Of a stretch of DNA of 64,000 nt, positions 1-10,859 are shown in pieces. The notes beneath the pieces are model-generated. The model was not told the origin of the DNA. It did not search any database and saw only the letters and a list, made by a program, of their open reading frames with translations. Position 1 is the stretch's first letter. The number at the start of each line of letters is the position of its first letter. The stretch comes from Amaurobius ferox (taxonomy: Eukaryota; Arthropoda; Arachnida; Araneae; Amaurobiidae), in NCBI GenBank assembly GCA_951213105.1, contig OX578136.1:157619178-157683177 (forward strand). The letters run 5' to 3'. The position numbers and the translations under genes are program-made.

Positions 1-720
1 ATATATTTGAGTTCAAATGCTCATCTAAATTTGATTATTTTTACAACGAAGCCTATTTTTCACTTACGTAAAATGTAAATAGCAAAATATGTAGAATGAG
101 TTGTATAAAAATTGCTGTATTACTTTAACCCAAAATTATTTAGCTTATGGAGTCTGCATAGCTGATATGAATGAAATATTCATTGATTTTACAGAGAGAA
201 GGACGATTTCTTTCGATGAAGTTTTAAGCATAGAGTTTAACTACTTGTAGCTCCATGGCCTTAATTTTCATATAAAAATAAATTATTATAGTATTGTGAT
301 TAATGCAATGAATGGGAAATTGTTTATGAATGAAATGCTGCTTTTATAGAGAGAGCCCGGCGTGTTATTTTTTCTATGACGTCATTTGAATGAATTTCAG
401 TTGTTTTCGATGAAGTTTTCAGATGTAATAAATTGTCGTAGTATTATGATAATTTTAAAAATATTACCAAGGAATGTATCGCATTTTAGAGATGTTTAAA
501 CCAGGCAATTTAGTTTTTAATGCCGTCATTTGAATGAAGTTCATTTTTTTCGATGAAGGTTTAAGTTTTCAAATATAATAAATTAATGTAGTATTGTGAT
601 AAGTTTTAAAATATTACCGAGGAATGTATTGCATTTTAGACATGTTTAAATAAAATTGCATTGAAGTTGGAAAGTGTTTCATAATTAATACTTTAAGCAT
701 GATTGATCTCTCTTGTTAAT
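1..720 (+). repeat. Interspersed repeat family A, copy 1 (cut by window edge)
   Basis: The stretch aligns by eye over its whole length with 5880-6745, with scattered substitutions, and with the reverse complement of about 61140-61560. It has no open frame. Two related sub-blocks (about 400-520 and 550-690) share the phrases GAATGTAT and GCATTTTAGA, so the family carries an internal duplication. Copy 1 lacks the SINE that interrupts copy 2, so it supplies the empty site. The phrase TAAGCATGATTGATCT near the end recurs at about 890. Class of element unknown. Confidence 0.8.
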
Positions 721-1190
721 TGTAATTTGCTATAGTAATATGGTAGTTCAGGTCGTAGTTCTAGTTAAACTAACATATATACTTTTATAGTATATTGCTA
801 GAACTAAACACGTATTTCCAGCTTTGCATGGACAATAATTAAATGGAGTGAGGGGAAAATTAATACATTCACACTCATGAATAATCTTAAGCATGATTGA
901 TCTTTCTTGTTTTATAATAAAGATATCCCAAGAATGTATTTTGAATAATTTCGATCTTGTTTGCATGAACAGCCTGAAGAGGCCTCCATATCATAGACTC
1001 TGACCAAGGCATTAGAGAGAACAATGATGGTATCCCCATTAGTAAAATCCTGAGTAATTTTTTTAATGTAACCTAGTTTCCTGTAGGATTTAGAAAACAG
1101 AGTTGTCAGTACCACAAGAAAACAAAATAGGCAACATTTATTAAGCAAAATATAATGCATTTCAGTTATTTCACGTAAAATATCGTTTTC
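721..1190. other. AT-rich stretch, nothing recognised
   Basis: No coding frame with family resemblance and no clear repeat is seen, apart from a short echo of the family A end at about 885-910. Confidence 0.5.
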
Positions 1191-1520
1191 TCATTTAAGA
1201 GACATGAGTGACATTTTGGGAAGTTATTTTTCTCCTTGCCTCGTTCAAATAATTTTATCTCTTCTCTGTCAATCGACGCTCATTCTACATACATCTGAAG
1301 TATGTGAGAGAACAATTGGCAGTGGCATAAAAAATAGCATCGGAGCTTAAAGAGTTTCTTCTTTGAACGCCGTCATTAGACTTTTTTTTCGTACTTCGCT
1401 GGCATTCATGCTTTTTGAGAATTTTCATTTCGTTAAGATTTTTCTCCATTAAAGACACGATTGATTGCAAAACCAGAAGTAAACAAAATCATTGTTTTCG
1501 ATAGCTCTAAAATTTTACAT
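1190..1520 (+). repeat. Diverged repeat family C, copy 1
   Basis: It shares an ordered set of phrases with five other segments (9410, 12290, 17030, 37850, 42955): a GGCAGTGGCATAAAA-like phrase, then a T-rich run, then TTTTTCTCCATTAAA, then a phrase like GATTGATTGCA. Identity is low and gapped, so the copies are old. No coding capacity is seen. Confidence 0.55.
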
Positions 1521-1530
1521 TGGATAAAAA

Positions 1531-1800
1531 ACTTTTTTTTTTTTTTTTTGCTTGACATAAAGTGTTGTTGTCGTTGTGTTCGGGCACTTGTTCACCAAAT
1601 AATTCGCTCATATTCTGAGGACAAACAGTGAACCATTTTCCCATCACATGACGTTGCCTCGACGCATCACGAGGGGTTGATCACATTACACCCTGAATGG
1701 ACATCACAACATCCATGTCCGCAGGTGGGTTTCGAATCCATGACGAGCTCAGTCGAGGGAGAACGAGACCCCTCAGCTGCCGGATCGGCAGATATGAAAT
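1531..1800 (-). mobile_element. tRNA-derived SINE
   Basis: On the minus strand a tRNA-like head carries a box A-like CAGCTGAGGGG and a box B-like GGATTCGAAACCC with roughly tRNA spacing. A ~200-bp body follows and then a tail with CAACAAC and a run of about 19 A (the plus-strand T run at 1531-1549). This order of head, body and A-rich tail is that of a retroposed SINE. No clear target duplication was found, so boundaries are approximate. Confidence 0.55.
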
Positions 1801-1840
1801 GTCACGACTGGTATTATTGTTTATCTTACTATAAATACAT

Positions 1841-2331
1841 GGTAGGATTAAATAGTTCGGAGACTGTGCTGATATCTCCAACCCTGATTGGAGGAGAGGG
1901 GAACTACTTTTACCGTGGCGCAGAGGCAGCACATGTGACGCGAGATGTGCAAAGGGAGAAGCAGGTCCACAGTGCAGGGTTTTTCCAGACACCGAGTGTC
2001 AGTGAACTGTAATCGTTCACGTTTGTCAAAAATGGAAATGAAGTTTGAAGAATAACGTGCGAATATCAAATTCCGTGTCAGTGAACTGTAGTCTTTCGCG
2101 TTCGTCGAAAATGGAAATGGCGTTTGAAGAATAATGCGCGAATATCAAATTCTGGAATTTGATATTCGCACGCGAACGACTACAGTTCATTGACACGCAT
2201 TGTCTGGAAAAACTTCTTCCTTTTCACATCTCGCGTCACATGTACCTCTAAGCCACGGTAAAATAGTTCCCCTATCCTCCAATCAGGGTTGGAGATACCA
2301 GCACAGTCTCTGAACTTTTTGATTCTACCTT
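1841..2331. repeat. Fold-back (inverted-repeat) element
   Basis: The two ends are inverted copies of each other. The left arm begins GGTAGGATTAAATAGTTC and the right end reads ...GATTCTACC. The arms share the segments GCTGATATCTCCAACCCTGA and the ACCGTGGC block and meet at about 2152 around GAATTTGATATTCGC. The left arm also holds a ~79-bp direct duplication (about 1998-2076 and 2077-2155) that the right arm lacks. No coding frame spans it. It resembles a non-autonomous fold-back DNA element; the TSD is not obvious. Confidence 0.75.
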
Positions 2332-2334
2332 GTA

Positions 2335-2580
2335 GCATAAAAATATATTGGTTAAGGGAAAGTCCTTAACTTTACCCTTAAGTCTTTAAAGCCCAACTTT
2401 TGCCCTCTGAAAGTCCTTAAAACCCAAAACTTTGTAAGGAAAGGCTCATGAGTGTACACGTTAGATAGTAAAGTGACAATGGCTGAAAGAATAAAGTGAT
2501 TGCAGCGCCCCTTGCGTAGAATAAAAAAATTATGATAAGCAACTCCGCAGAGCGAGATAGATGATAAAATGGGAATTACA
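2335..2580. other. AT-rich stretch with short internal echoes
   Basis: The phrase AAGTCCTTAA recurs with variants at about 2360-2430. Nothing else is recognised. Confidence 0.4.
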
Positions 2581-2584
2581 ATGG

Positions 2585-2652
2585 ACAAGCATTGGAATTG
2601 TCCTTATCAGCATTGGAATTGTCCTTATCAGCATTGGAATTGTCCTATACTG
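2585..2652. repeat. 21-bp tandem repeat, about 3 copies
   Basis: The unit GCATTGGAATTGTCCTTATC(A) is repeated three times head to tail, the last copy imperfect. An inverted partial copy (ATTCCAATGCTGATAA) follows at about 2670. Confidence 0.85.
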
Positions 2653-2704
2653 GGGATGCTGATAAAATAAATTCCAATGCTGATAAAATAACCTTCATCG
2701 TCAG

Positions 2705-3200
2705 TTTTAATAATTAATCAGAACTTTTTTTATCTCGATCAATTATAAACAGCATCCATAATAAGAATTTCGAACTTTTATTTATTTCGAGCAATCATAA
2801 AAGGCCACCATAACAAGAATTTCGAACTTTTTTTATATCTCGATCAATCAATCATAAAAAGCACCCATAGCAAGAATTTCGAACTTTTTTATTTCGATCA
2901 ATCATAAACAGCACCCATAATAAGAATTTTGAATTTTTATTTATCTCGATCAATCATGAAAAGCACCCTTAACATGAATTTCAAATTTTGTTATCTCGAT
3001 CAATCATAAAAAGCACCCATAATAAGAATTCGAACTTTTTATCTCGATCAATCATAAACAATACTCATAAGAAGAATTTCGAACTTTTTTTTTATCTCGA
3101 TCAATTATAAACAGCACCCATAATAAGAGTTTCGAACTTTCTTTATCTCGATCAATCATGAACGTCATCCATAATAAGAATTTCGAAGTTTTCTTCTTTG
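2705..3200. repeat. ~50-60-bp degenerate tandem repeat, about 9 copies
   Basis: The phrases ATCTCGATCAATCATAAA, CACCCATAATAAGAA and TTTCGAACTTTT recur in the same order about nine times, with spacing of about 50-60 bp because of small indels. Confidence 0.85.
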
Positions 3201-3715
3201 CTTATCCAATAATGAGTAATCAATGTCTGGGAAACTTTTATAACAAGATTAAACACTGTTAAAGTAATAATATCATGTAAAAGGATCCTGTCTAAACTAG
3301 AAACACGGCAGTGAAATAGATAAATCCAGTAAATTACTCTAAAAGTCACAGAATACGCTTGACTTGTAGGGAACGTTCCTAACGTTAAAATTACCTTTCC
3401 ACTGTAGATAACAAACTCCGTGGACCGATTTCGCTTTAAATATGCTCTCGTCAGCTTGAAATAGCCGATATCTGCAATGGCAACATGAAAACTTGCTGTA
3501 AACCATAATTTTGCAAAGCTCTATGGGAACTGACAAATTCAGTTCTACTATGTAGCTATCGTGAAAATTTAGCGTAGTTACATTTTAAAGAATAATCGAA
3601 CTGAATTTTCAAGAAATTTGATGTAAGCTGCGTGGTAGAACATATATATGTTATGGTAAAAATGATTAATCGGTGACTATGCACAATCGCAGATTATTAT
3701 ACATAATCACCAATC
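3200..3715. other. No gene or repeat recognised
   Basis: Only short unsupported open frames are present. Confidence 0.4.
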
Positions 3716-3900
3716 ATCTCGGTGAGTTTGATAAGTTTCCCTAAATTTCTCTCTTTTACCGGGGATTTTACATAATTCCCAAATGAAGTTGGTAAATTTG
3801 ATAAATACGAGTATAACAGAATTTCTCACTTTTACCGGCGATTAGGTATAATTCCTAAATGAATATGGTAAGTTTGATAAATACATACGGTAAACAGCTG
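3715..3900. repeat. Short tandem duplication (~85 bp)
   Basis: The phrases TTTGATAAAT, TCTCACTTTTACCGG(C/G)GATT and ATAATTCC(C/T)AAATGAA occur twice or more in the same order. Confidence 0.6.
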
Positions 3901-4253
3901 AACATAAGTCTAATTTTTCTTTGCCTTTTTTTTAATTTTTCTTTGCTTTTCTTGCCCCAGTTTCAGATAACTCTCTTGGCTTTCATACTTCTGTTTTCCG
4001 TAAACCTACGTTCCCTAATTCTTGTATTCCTGCTAACGCCTCTTACCCCATTTCTTCTAAAAAACCCTTTATTGCTTATTTTAATCGTGCTTTTAACGTT
4101 TGTTCATCTATTTCGGCTTTAGCTACTGAAACTGACTTTTTCTTTAAATTTGGCTGAAGGCCGCTTTCTTGTTTGAGTTTATTTATAAAATATTTTCCAC
4201 TATTCGCAATATTTTATTTATTCTAAACTAACCTTGCTTCTTTTTCTAACCTT

Positions 4254-4487
4254 TTGCAGTATAAATCTAGTCTTCCTTTTCATCCGGCTATTTTTTGTCC
4301 TCTGATTCATTTTTGCATTGAATTAAAGTTTATTTATCCTAATACTAACCTTGCTTCTTTTTATGACCTTTTGCAGTATAAATCTAGTCTTCCTTTTCAC
4401 CCGGCTATTTTTTGTCCTCTGATTCATTTTTGCCATGAATTGAAGTTTAAGCCTGCATTCTACCGTTAGATTCTACCATACCCGCAT
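4254..4487 (+). repeat. 117-bp tandem duplication inside the Penelope-like remnant
   Basis: The segment beginning TGCAGTATAAATCTAGTCTT recurs exactly 117 bp later with few differences. The length is a multiple of three, so reading frame is kept across the duplication. Confidence 0.85.
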
Positions 4488-5132
4488 TCTACATTCGCAC
4501 ATTCTATTGTAACTAAGTTATTTAATCGATCCTTTCTGATAAATTTAAGGATAAAAATAACTTTGGGTCAGACCGGGGAGTACGTTGTTCCCCTTTTATT
4601 TCTGGAAAATAATTTTAAGTTCTACATTATTAGTATAAAATGTACTGTAGGCATTCGTTTAGCAGAACATGTCGCGATGTAAAATTAGAAAACTGTCGCC
4701 GGCTCTTGCCCAGTTTGTTATTAACGATAATTTTCATCCTATGTTCGATAAGACTTTTCTTTTAATTAGCTGCAATAACCACCGTAATATTTTACTTTAT
4801 GGATCCCTTTTCATTTATCTTTACCGTGATTCTGTTTGCAATTTTGATCCTGTTTAGATCCCCAGTTATGCTTAGCGTCTCGTTCTTGACTCCCTGCGTG
4901 TTAAACCTTTGTATAATTTTCTGGATATTTAGTAGCTGCTTTCTTTCACTTTTGATGACATGCCTATTAGTTAACCTGTAATTTATGAACTTTTTCTTCT
5001 GTATTTTATAATTAAATTATGTTTTCTTTTTAAATGTATCGTATTTTAAATGTAAAATGATTAATACTTAATTTTTTTCAGGCAGTTGTAGCTTGTGTAT
5101 TTAAGCTCATGTTCGCCACCTATTTTCACTTT

Positions 5133-5173
5133 GCCATTGATGAAGGGCATAAAAATGCTTGAAAGCGCTATGA
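5133..5173 (+). ncRNA. Hammerhead-like ribozyme motif, diverged copy
   Basis: The order is GCCA, TTGATGA, A, a stem GGGCAT/ATGCTT with a short A-rich loop, GAA, AGCGCT, A. It lines up with the better copy at 25372. Here the first C of the CTGATGA core box is T, which should abolish or weaken cleavage. Hammerhead motifs are known in terminal repeats of Penelope-like elements. Confidence 0.4.
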
Positions 5174-5279
5174 TTGTGAATGTTTGTACGTCGCGGATGG
5201 AGAGTTAAATTAAAGACTTTTAATAATAACCAATTTTTGGTTGTCTTTATTTTTTAAAGTGCTGATGATTTGACGTATT

Positions 5280-6745
5280 TTCCATACAATTTTATTAACA
5301 CTTTACAGCAAAGTTGAAAAGTGTTTATGACTTTGTTCATTCTGTCTGTCTGTCTGTCCGTTAGCACGATAACTGCCGTAAAAATGACATAATCAAAATA
5401 AAATTTTAGTATGCTGTTCAGACTGTCTGTAGGACCTATGGGAATGTGAATGAATAATATCACCCAATTAGTTTTGGATTGACCCCGGGTTGAAAAAATG
5501 AAATACATTGAACCCTATGGGACCTAACTTTTCAAACATTTCTTAAGCGGATTTAAAATTCACAAATTGCTTCGAAAATTTTGGGTAATATTCAAATTAT
5601 TCCGTAAAATATATATAAAAAAATTCAGTAAAATATATTCAGTAGTTTTTAAAATAAAAATTAAAATAATAATTACACCTCTTGTATGAAGAGATCACGT
5701 GACCATGATATGAAAAGATCACGTGACCCACTTCAAAATGAAATATGGCATTCATCTTGTCTCAAAATCGTGATTTTTTAAGTTCTTTGTAATTCATATT
5801 GAGTGTTGTATCCGTCCTAAAACCGGTTTATTTCTGCTTAAATTCTGTGCATCTACATACTGAAACAACGCAATGACAATATATTTGAGTTTAAATGATC
5901 ATCCAAGTTTGATTATTTCTACAACGAAGCCTATTTTTCACTTATGTAAAATGTAAACAGCAAAATATGTAGAATGAGTTGCATAAGAATTGCTATATTT
6001 CTTTAACGCAAAATTATTTAGCTCATGGAGTCTGCATAGCTGATATGAATGAAATATTTATTGATTCTACAGAGAGAAGGACGATTTTTTTCGATGAAGT
6101 TTTAAGCTTAGAGTTTAATTACTTGTAGTTCCATGGTCTTAAGTTTTTAAATAAAATAAATTATTTTAGTATTGTGATGAATGAAATGAATGGGAAAATG
6201 TTCATGAATGAAATGCTGCTTTTAATTAATTTTTTTTTAAATTAAATTAACGCGGCAACAACAGATCGAAATCCAGTTACAGTAGCCACACAAGCCTCCA
6301 TGCCTTATTCGGGATTCGAATCCGAGTCCTCTACACAACAGCCGAACACGCTATCCACTACACTACCTGGGCGGCATAGAGAGATCCAGGCGTGTCATTT
6401 TCTCTGTGACGTCATTTGAATGAATTTCAGTTGTTTTCGATGAAGTTGTCAAATATAATAAATTATTGTAGTATTATGATAATTTTAAAGATATTACCGA
6501 GAAATGTATCGCATTTTAGAGATGTTTAAACCAGGCAATTTATACTTTAATGCCGTCATTTGAATGAAGTTAATTTTTTTCGATGAAGGTTTAAGGTGTC
6601 AAATATAATAAATTAATGTAGTATTGTGATAAGTTTTAAAATATTACCGAGGAATGTATTGCATTTTAGACATGTTTAAATAAAATTGCATTGAAGTTGG
6701 AAAGTGTTTCATAATCAATGCTTTAAGCATGATTGATCGTTCTTG
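5280..6745 (+). repeat. Repeat family A, copy 2 (fullest copy)
   Basis: This is the most complete copy. The left part (about 5300-5560), with repeated CTGT units, AATATCACCCAATTAG and a paired GATCACGTGACC block near 5690-5730, matches the inverted copy at 61700-62110. The right part matches 1-720. Both ends carry related phrases (GTTGAAAAGTGTTTATGA and GTTGGAAAGTGTTTCATA). No coding capacity was found. A SINE interrupts it at about 6224-6374. Class unknown; length and lack of coding suggest a non-autonomous element. Confidence 0.75.
6224..6374 (-). mobile_element. tRNA-derived SINE inserted in family A copy 2
   Basis: Relative to copy 1 (GCTGCTTTTA|TAGAGAG at about 341), copy 2 has about 150 extra bases between GCTGCTTTTA and TAGAGAG. 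On the minus strand the insert begins with a tRNA-like head: box A TAGTGTAGTGG and box B GGATTCGAATCCC. A CAACAAC-like phrase near GTTGTTGCCGCG and an A/T-rich tail follow. The empty/filled comparison fixes the boundaries to a few bases. No long TSD is visible. Confidence 0.75.
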
Positions 6746-7945
6746 TTGATAAATATACCTGAATATATTTCTTCTAAAGTCATTTTTGTATAATTTCCAA
6801 AATGGAATTCATAAATTTGCTAAATTTCAAGAAATTTCCCACCTTTTGTTGTTTTAATAAATAGTGACTTATTTCATTGCACTTACAACATTAAATCCGT
6901 AAGTCCAAATACGAAAATTTAACTGACTTCCTCGCAGCTCTATGCGACAAGGAACACCTGTTTTACAAATAGTTGTTGTTACGTGCGACCCCCAAAAGGC
7001 AGCGGGGCTGGATTTTATTATGTGTCTTTATAGTGGGCGAGCGGCATTGCAGTAAGCCCGCGTAACGGACGGAGTACCATGTTTAAATTGCCACGGATCA
7101 ACTGTTGCACATTTAAATCATATTTGGCGATCTATCCCTTGCGCCCGGATGAAGGAAAAGTACCGAATTATGTGTACAAATATATAAAATAATTTTTTGG
7201 GAAAAAATAAAGAAAGAGATAACAAAACAATCCCAAAATGGGATATTTACTAGCAAAATAATAATGCTACAGCCATCTACCGGAGAGAAAGTTAAATAAA
7301 TCTCATTAAAATAGTTACTCATTACTAGTTAAAATCCCGTTAAAATAGTTTACTCATAAAATGGTTAATCATTATTTATCAAATTTAACATCCTAAACTG
7401 GCTATTATGTATAATGTCCGTTAATTTGATTAATTATGATTTATTATATTTACCACTACGAACTGGCGAGTATGCATAATCACGGGTAACTGTCATTAAT
7501 GCGCAATATATGATATCAATCTACGAAATTTATTAAGATGATTGGTGATTATGCATAATCACCGAATTTATCATTTTTATCGTAATATAGGTAAATAACA
7601 TCTACAGAAGTTAGTTAAATTGTGCCTTGTAGCAAGTTTTCTTTCTGCCATTACTGATATCAGCACTTTCAAAATGACGATTGATAATAAGCGCGAAACT
7701 GGTCCATGAACGCTGTTATCTGCAATGGGAGCGTAATAATAAATTACTCTAATTCAAAAGATTAAAATCTATCTGTTTAAACCAAAAATACTAAGTGTTA
7801 GAGACTTGAAAATATTACATTAATAATCATCTGGATTCTACGAGGGGCTGTGATATTTTGGTAGGCAAAAGAAAAGTTCTGCATAATAAAAATGCACTTC
7901 CAGACATTAGGATCACAAATACATGAACTTAGCCACATAAAATTC
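6745..7945. other. Mostly unassigned; possible retroposon 3' end at 6970-7130
   Basis: At about 6970-7130 a GC-richer patch reads on the minus strand CGCCCACTATAAAGACAC, then GGGGGTCGCACGTAACAACAAC, which looks like a retroposon 3' end with a short CAA tail. At 7370-7580 phrases such as ATTATGCATAATCACC echo 3690-3710. No gene is recognised. Confidence 0.3.
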
Positions 7946-8220
7946 AATGTGTCTTTCTAAAATCTGGAATATGTGTGTTTCAGATTTTAGAAATTCTGCT
8001 GTTAAGAGTTCTTTGACTCGGAAATCTTTGTGCTTCCTAAAAGAAAATTGCCAACTTCTCAGAACTCTTCCGTTACAGTGCAGAAATATCAAGAAAATGT
8101 TTTACAATTCAGTGTCAACATTTCAGGACAAATGACACTTTGCGAAAATTTCTCAATGTACCTTTACCTTTTACTTTCTGATACTATTATAAGTGATATT
8201 GCACGTATTATTCATTATGT

Positions 8221-8830
8221 GCGCGTATGTATGTGTGTGTGTTTGCGAGTGAGTAAGTGCGTGAGTGAGTGTGTGTGTGTATGTGTATGTGTGAGTGAGT
8301 GTGTGTTGTTATTGTTGTTGAGACTCAGATCTTCCGACCTACCAGAAAGTTGTAAAGTAACCGTTTGCACAACCGGGAAGAGCCACCCAATCTAGACAGG
8401 AATCCACAGGGACCGTACCCTACTTCCCCTACCACCAACCTCTCGAAAGGACTTACGGACCCACATGGTTAACGTGATCGTACTCCGCGTGAACACGGCA
8501 GTAGTTTTGGCAGCGGAGGGAATCGAACCCGGGCCTACCAAGTGCAATTCCCGCTCGCTAACCACTACCGCGCCCTGAGTGAGTGTGTGTGTATTGTGTA
8601 TTACGTGTGTGTGTGTGTATTGTGTATTATATATGTGTGTGTGTGTGGGTATTACGTGTAAATGTGTGTGGATATTACGTGTAAGTGTGTGTGGGTATTA
8701 CGTGTATGTGTGTGTGTATGTGCTGTGTATTATGTGTCTGTGAGTAAATGAGTGTGTGTGTGTGAGTGAGTATGTGGGTATTATGTGTGTGTGCGTCACT
8801 GACATGTGGTTACGATGAAAGAGTGTGTGT
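8221..8830. repeat. TG-rich microsatellite, split by a SINE
   Basis: The plus strand is dominated by (TG)n, GAGTGAGTG and TATTACGTG variants. The segment 8306-8575 is a foreign insert. The open frame across this region has low complexity and is not a gene. Confidence 0.9.
8306..8575 (-). mobile_element. tRNA-derived SINE with (CAA)n tail and 14-bp TSD
   Basis: On the minus strand it begins GGGCGCGGTAGTGGTTAGCG (box A) with box B GGTTCGATTCC at tRNA spacing. A ~170-bp body ends in a GTAGGTCGGA phrase and the tail CAACAACAATAACAA. It is flanked by TGAGTGAGTGTGTG on both sides (8292-8305 and 8576-8589). Because the site is itself repetitive, part of that match could be chance, but boundaries agree with the element ends. 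SINEs are transcribed by RNA polymerase III from the internal promoter and moved by a partner LINE. Its last ~50 bp match 22592-22650 and about 59625-59660. Confidence 0.85.
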
Positions 8831-9410
8831 ACGTTATAAAATTTTATATTTTGCTACTTAATGTAAAACAGAAACTAGAACTAAATAAATTTCTTTTAAA
8901 ATTTTCAAAATTAGAACTCGAATGATGCAAAAGTTGAGAATTTTAAAGTCTTATTTTTGATGGTGTAATGGCAGTTCCCTTGATAGTAAGTGTAATATAG
9001 TCTTAAGTGAAAAACTGAAAACTTTATAATAAAAACTCAGTGAACTAAAAATGAGTAATGAAAGAGCAAAATTTTAAATCAATTTTAAACAAAACTCAGT
9101 ATTGAAAAAATAATTACTTGTGGAAGAACCTTATATGTATTTTTATTTTAATATTAACTATAATACAATAGTAAAGCACTGAACTATATATAGAATATGA
9201 ATGAGAAATTGAGTCTCTAAACTCTATATTTTTAGTTGAACTTCACATGGTTTAAATGCTTCAGAAATGAACTATACTACAGCCAGGTGTGTTTTTAAAT
9301 GAGTTTGATTCAGTCTGATTAAGACATATTGCTAACTTTATGGCAGTGACAGGCTTATCCTTTTATCACATTCTGAAAGAAAAAGGCTATTAAGACAGTC
9401 TTGAGTGCGT
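8830..9410. other. AT-rich, nothing recognised
   Basis: No repeat partner or coding frame was seen. Confidence 0.4.
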
Positions 9411-9960
9411 GGGCTTTGTTTTTCGATTAGAAAATTTTTATTTAAAAATGTTTCGTTCTTTCATTCAAGCAGTTTTATCATTTCTGCCTCAAATGACGCG
9501 TATTCTATATCCGCCTGCAGTGAATAGAACTCAGGGAATAATGAGGCAGTGGCGTAAAAGTCGAACGTAATGAAACAGCTTGCCCTTTTTTTTCTTTGTG
9601 TGAACTCGTTAGCTTTTTCTTCCGTCTGCCATTTAATATCTTTTTAGAATTCGCTGGGAAAAGTTGCATTTCGCACAGTTTTTCTTCATTAAAAATCCCT
9701 TATTTACCATTGATTACAGGAAGGGAGTAAAACACCAAATAAATCGAGTAGTTCCTGGTGAAACGGCGAAATCTTGAAAATAGCCTAATAGTGTGTTTTT
9801 CCAAAGGTAAGGAGCAACTCTTAAGGTTAACATTACTAGTTATGTCAGCAGAAAAATGGAAATAAGCTATGGAAATGTGTGTTGGAGTGAAAAATAGGAA
9901 ATTCTAAGATAAGCAAAGACACAATTTTTACATCAAAGTGGCTAAGTCAAATTATTATAA
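9410..9960 (+). repeat. Repeat family C, copy 2
   Basis: It is closest to 37850-38340 plus 38921 onward: shared phrases include TTTATTTAAAAATGTTTC-like, CAGGGAATAATGAGGCAGTGG and TGTGTGAACTCGTTAGCTTT. It extends past 9790 into the position that, in the paralog, holds the solo LTR, so it serves as the empty site there. Confidence 0.7.
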
Positions 9961-10500
9961 TACGATCTGTGGGGAAAGTTCTGCCTGCTATGGGAACAGA
10001 AGTCACTATCCATAGGTTACAAACCTGATACTAAACAGTTAGAATAAAATATATCTTCAGATTCCATTGTATAATTCGATATGTTATTCCTATTAATGTG
10101 CTCCTCCTGGTGGCCTGGAATTTGTTCAATCAAACTTGTGAATAATCCCCGTGAATCTCTTAACGTTAGGTTGACGGAAGCTTGTGCTCATGACAGGGAG
10201 GAATAAAGTTCCACCCACGACAATGGCAGTATCATACAGTCTTCGTGTGTAGTTTAGTCATCTGGTGAATACCAGTGATATTGATGTTCGAAATTCACCA
10301 TTTGTGGGGAAAGTTCCACGGTGGTCATGGTTGGACACAATCCCCACCCTATAGGTGACAATTCTGAGATTAAACAGTTAGACCAAAATACGGCTTTAAG
10401 TTCGAATGTATAATTCGATGTTTCATTCGTGTGGAACGCTGCTCTGTTTAATCTCCAGTTGAAATGATCTAAGGGCTTTTCCACAATAGACATCATGTAT
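9960..10500 (+). repeat. Diverged local duplication
   Basis: Two blocks share phrases in order: GGGGAAAGTTC, then TAAACAGTTAGA, then TGTATAATTCGAT (about 9970-10080 and 10300-10430). An unsupported minus-strand frame at 10254-10496 lies in the second block. Origin unknown. Confidence 0.5.
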
Positions 10501-10859
10501 TTTTGGGAGTTTTGACTTGAAAAACTTACGTGCTTCTTCTAAATTTTAATGATTCAAACAATTTAGAAGTAGCATGAATAAGACAAACGAAAACTATATG
10601 GAATTTGAATACACTGACGATTCCAATTCCAAAAACTCTGATGGTTCACACCTTGAGCAGTCATGAAGGCATTTGTACTATAATCATTTACATAGTCATA
10701 AATCAGTTGTCTTTGCTGTCAGTGCAGTTATCGGTTTTTCCATGATAAGATTTTAAAAAAGCATGAATTTGAGAATTTTGTACACAGAAACTGGCCACTA
10801 AATTTCACTATCCCTTTACTTTTGTATATTTTCCTTATCGGCGTCCCTATTGGCTAATA

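Larger units (their letters stand above)
3954..5240 (+). pseudogene. Penelope-like retroelement, decayed 3' half (RT end, GIY-YIG, 3' repeat)
   Basis: Penelope-like elements encode a reverse transcriptase followed by a GIY-YIG endonuclease. Three pieces keep that order here. At 3954-4157 one frame reads a segment with TSVFRKPTF and AYFNRAFNVCSS, like the end of the Penelope RT. A linker follows with a 117-bp tandem duplication at 4254-4487. At 4641-4857, after a frameshift, come GIRLAEH and then HPMFDKTFLLISCNNHRNIL, like the middle and end of a GIY-YIG domain; the core G-Y motif is too decayed to see. The non-coding end (about 5090-5240) matches 25320-25520 and contains a hammerhead-like motif. 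Several stops and frameshifts make it inactive. The family call rests on remembered motif style, so confidence is moderate. Confidence 0.55.

Noticed and set aside
8030..8395. 121-codon frame over the TG tract
   Set aside because: Low-complexity translation of a microsatellite running into a SINE.
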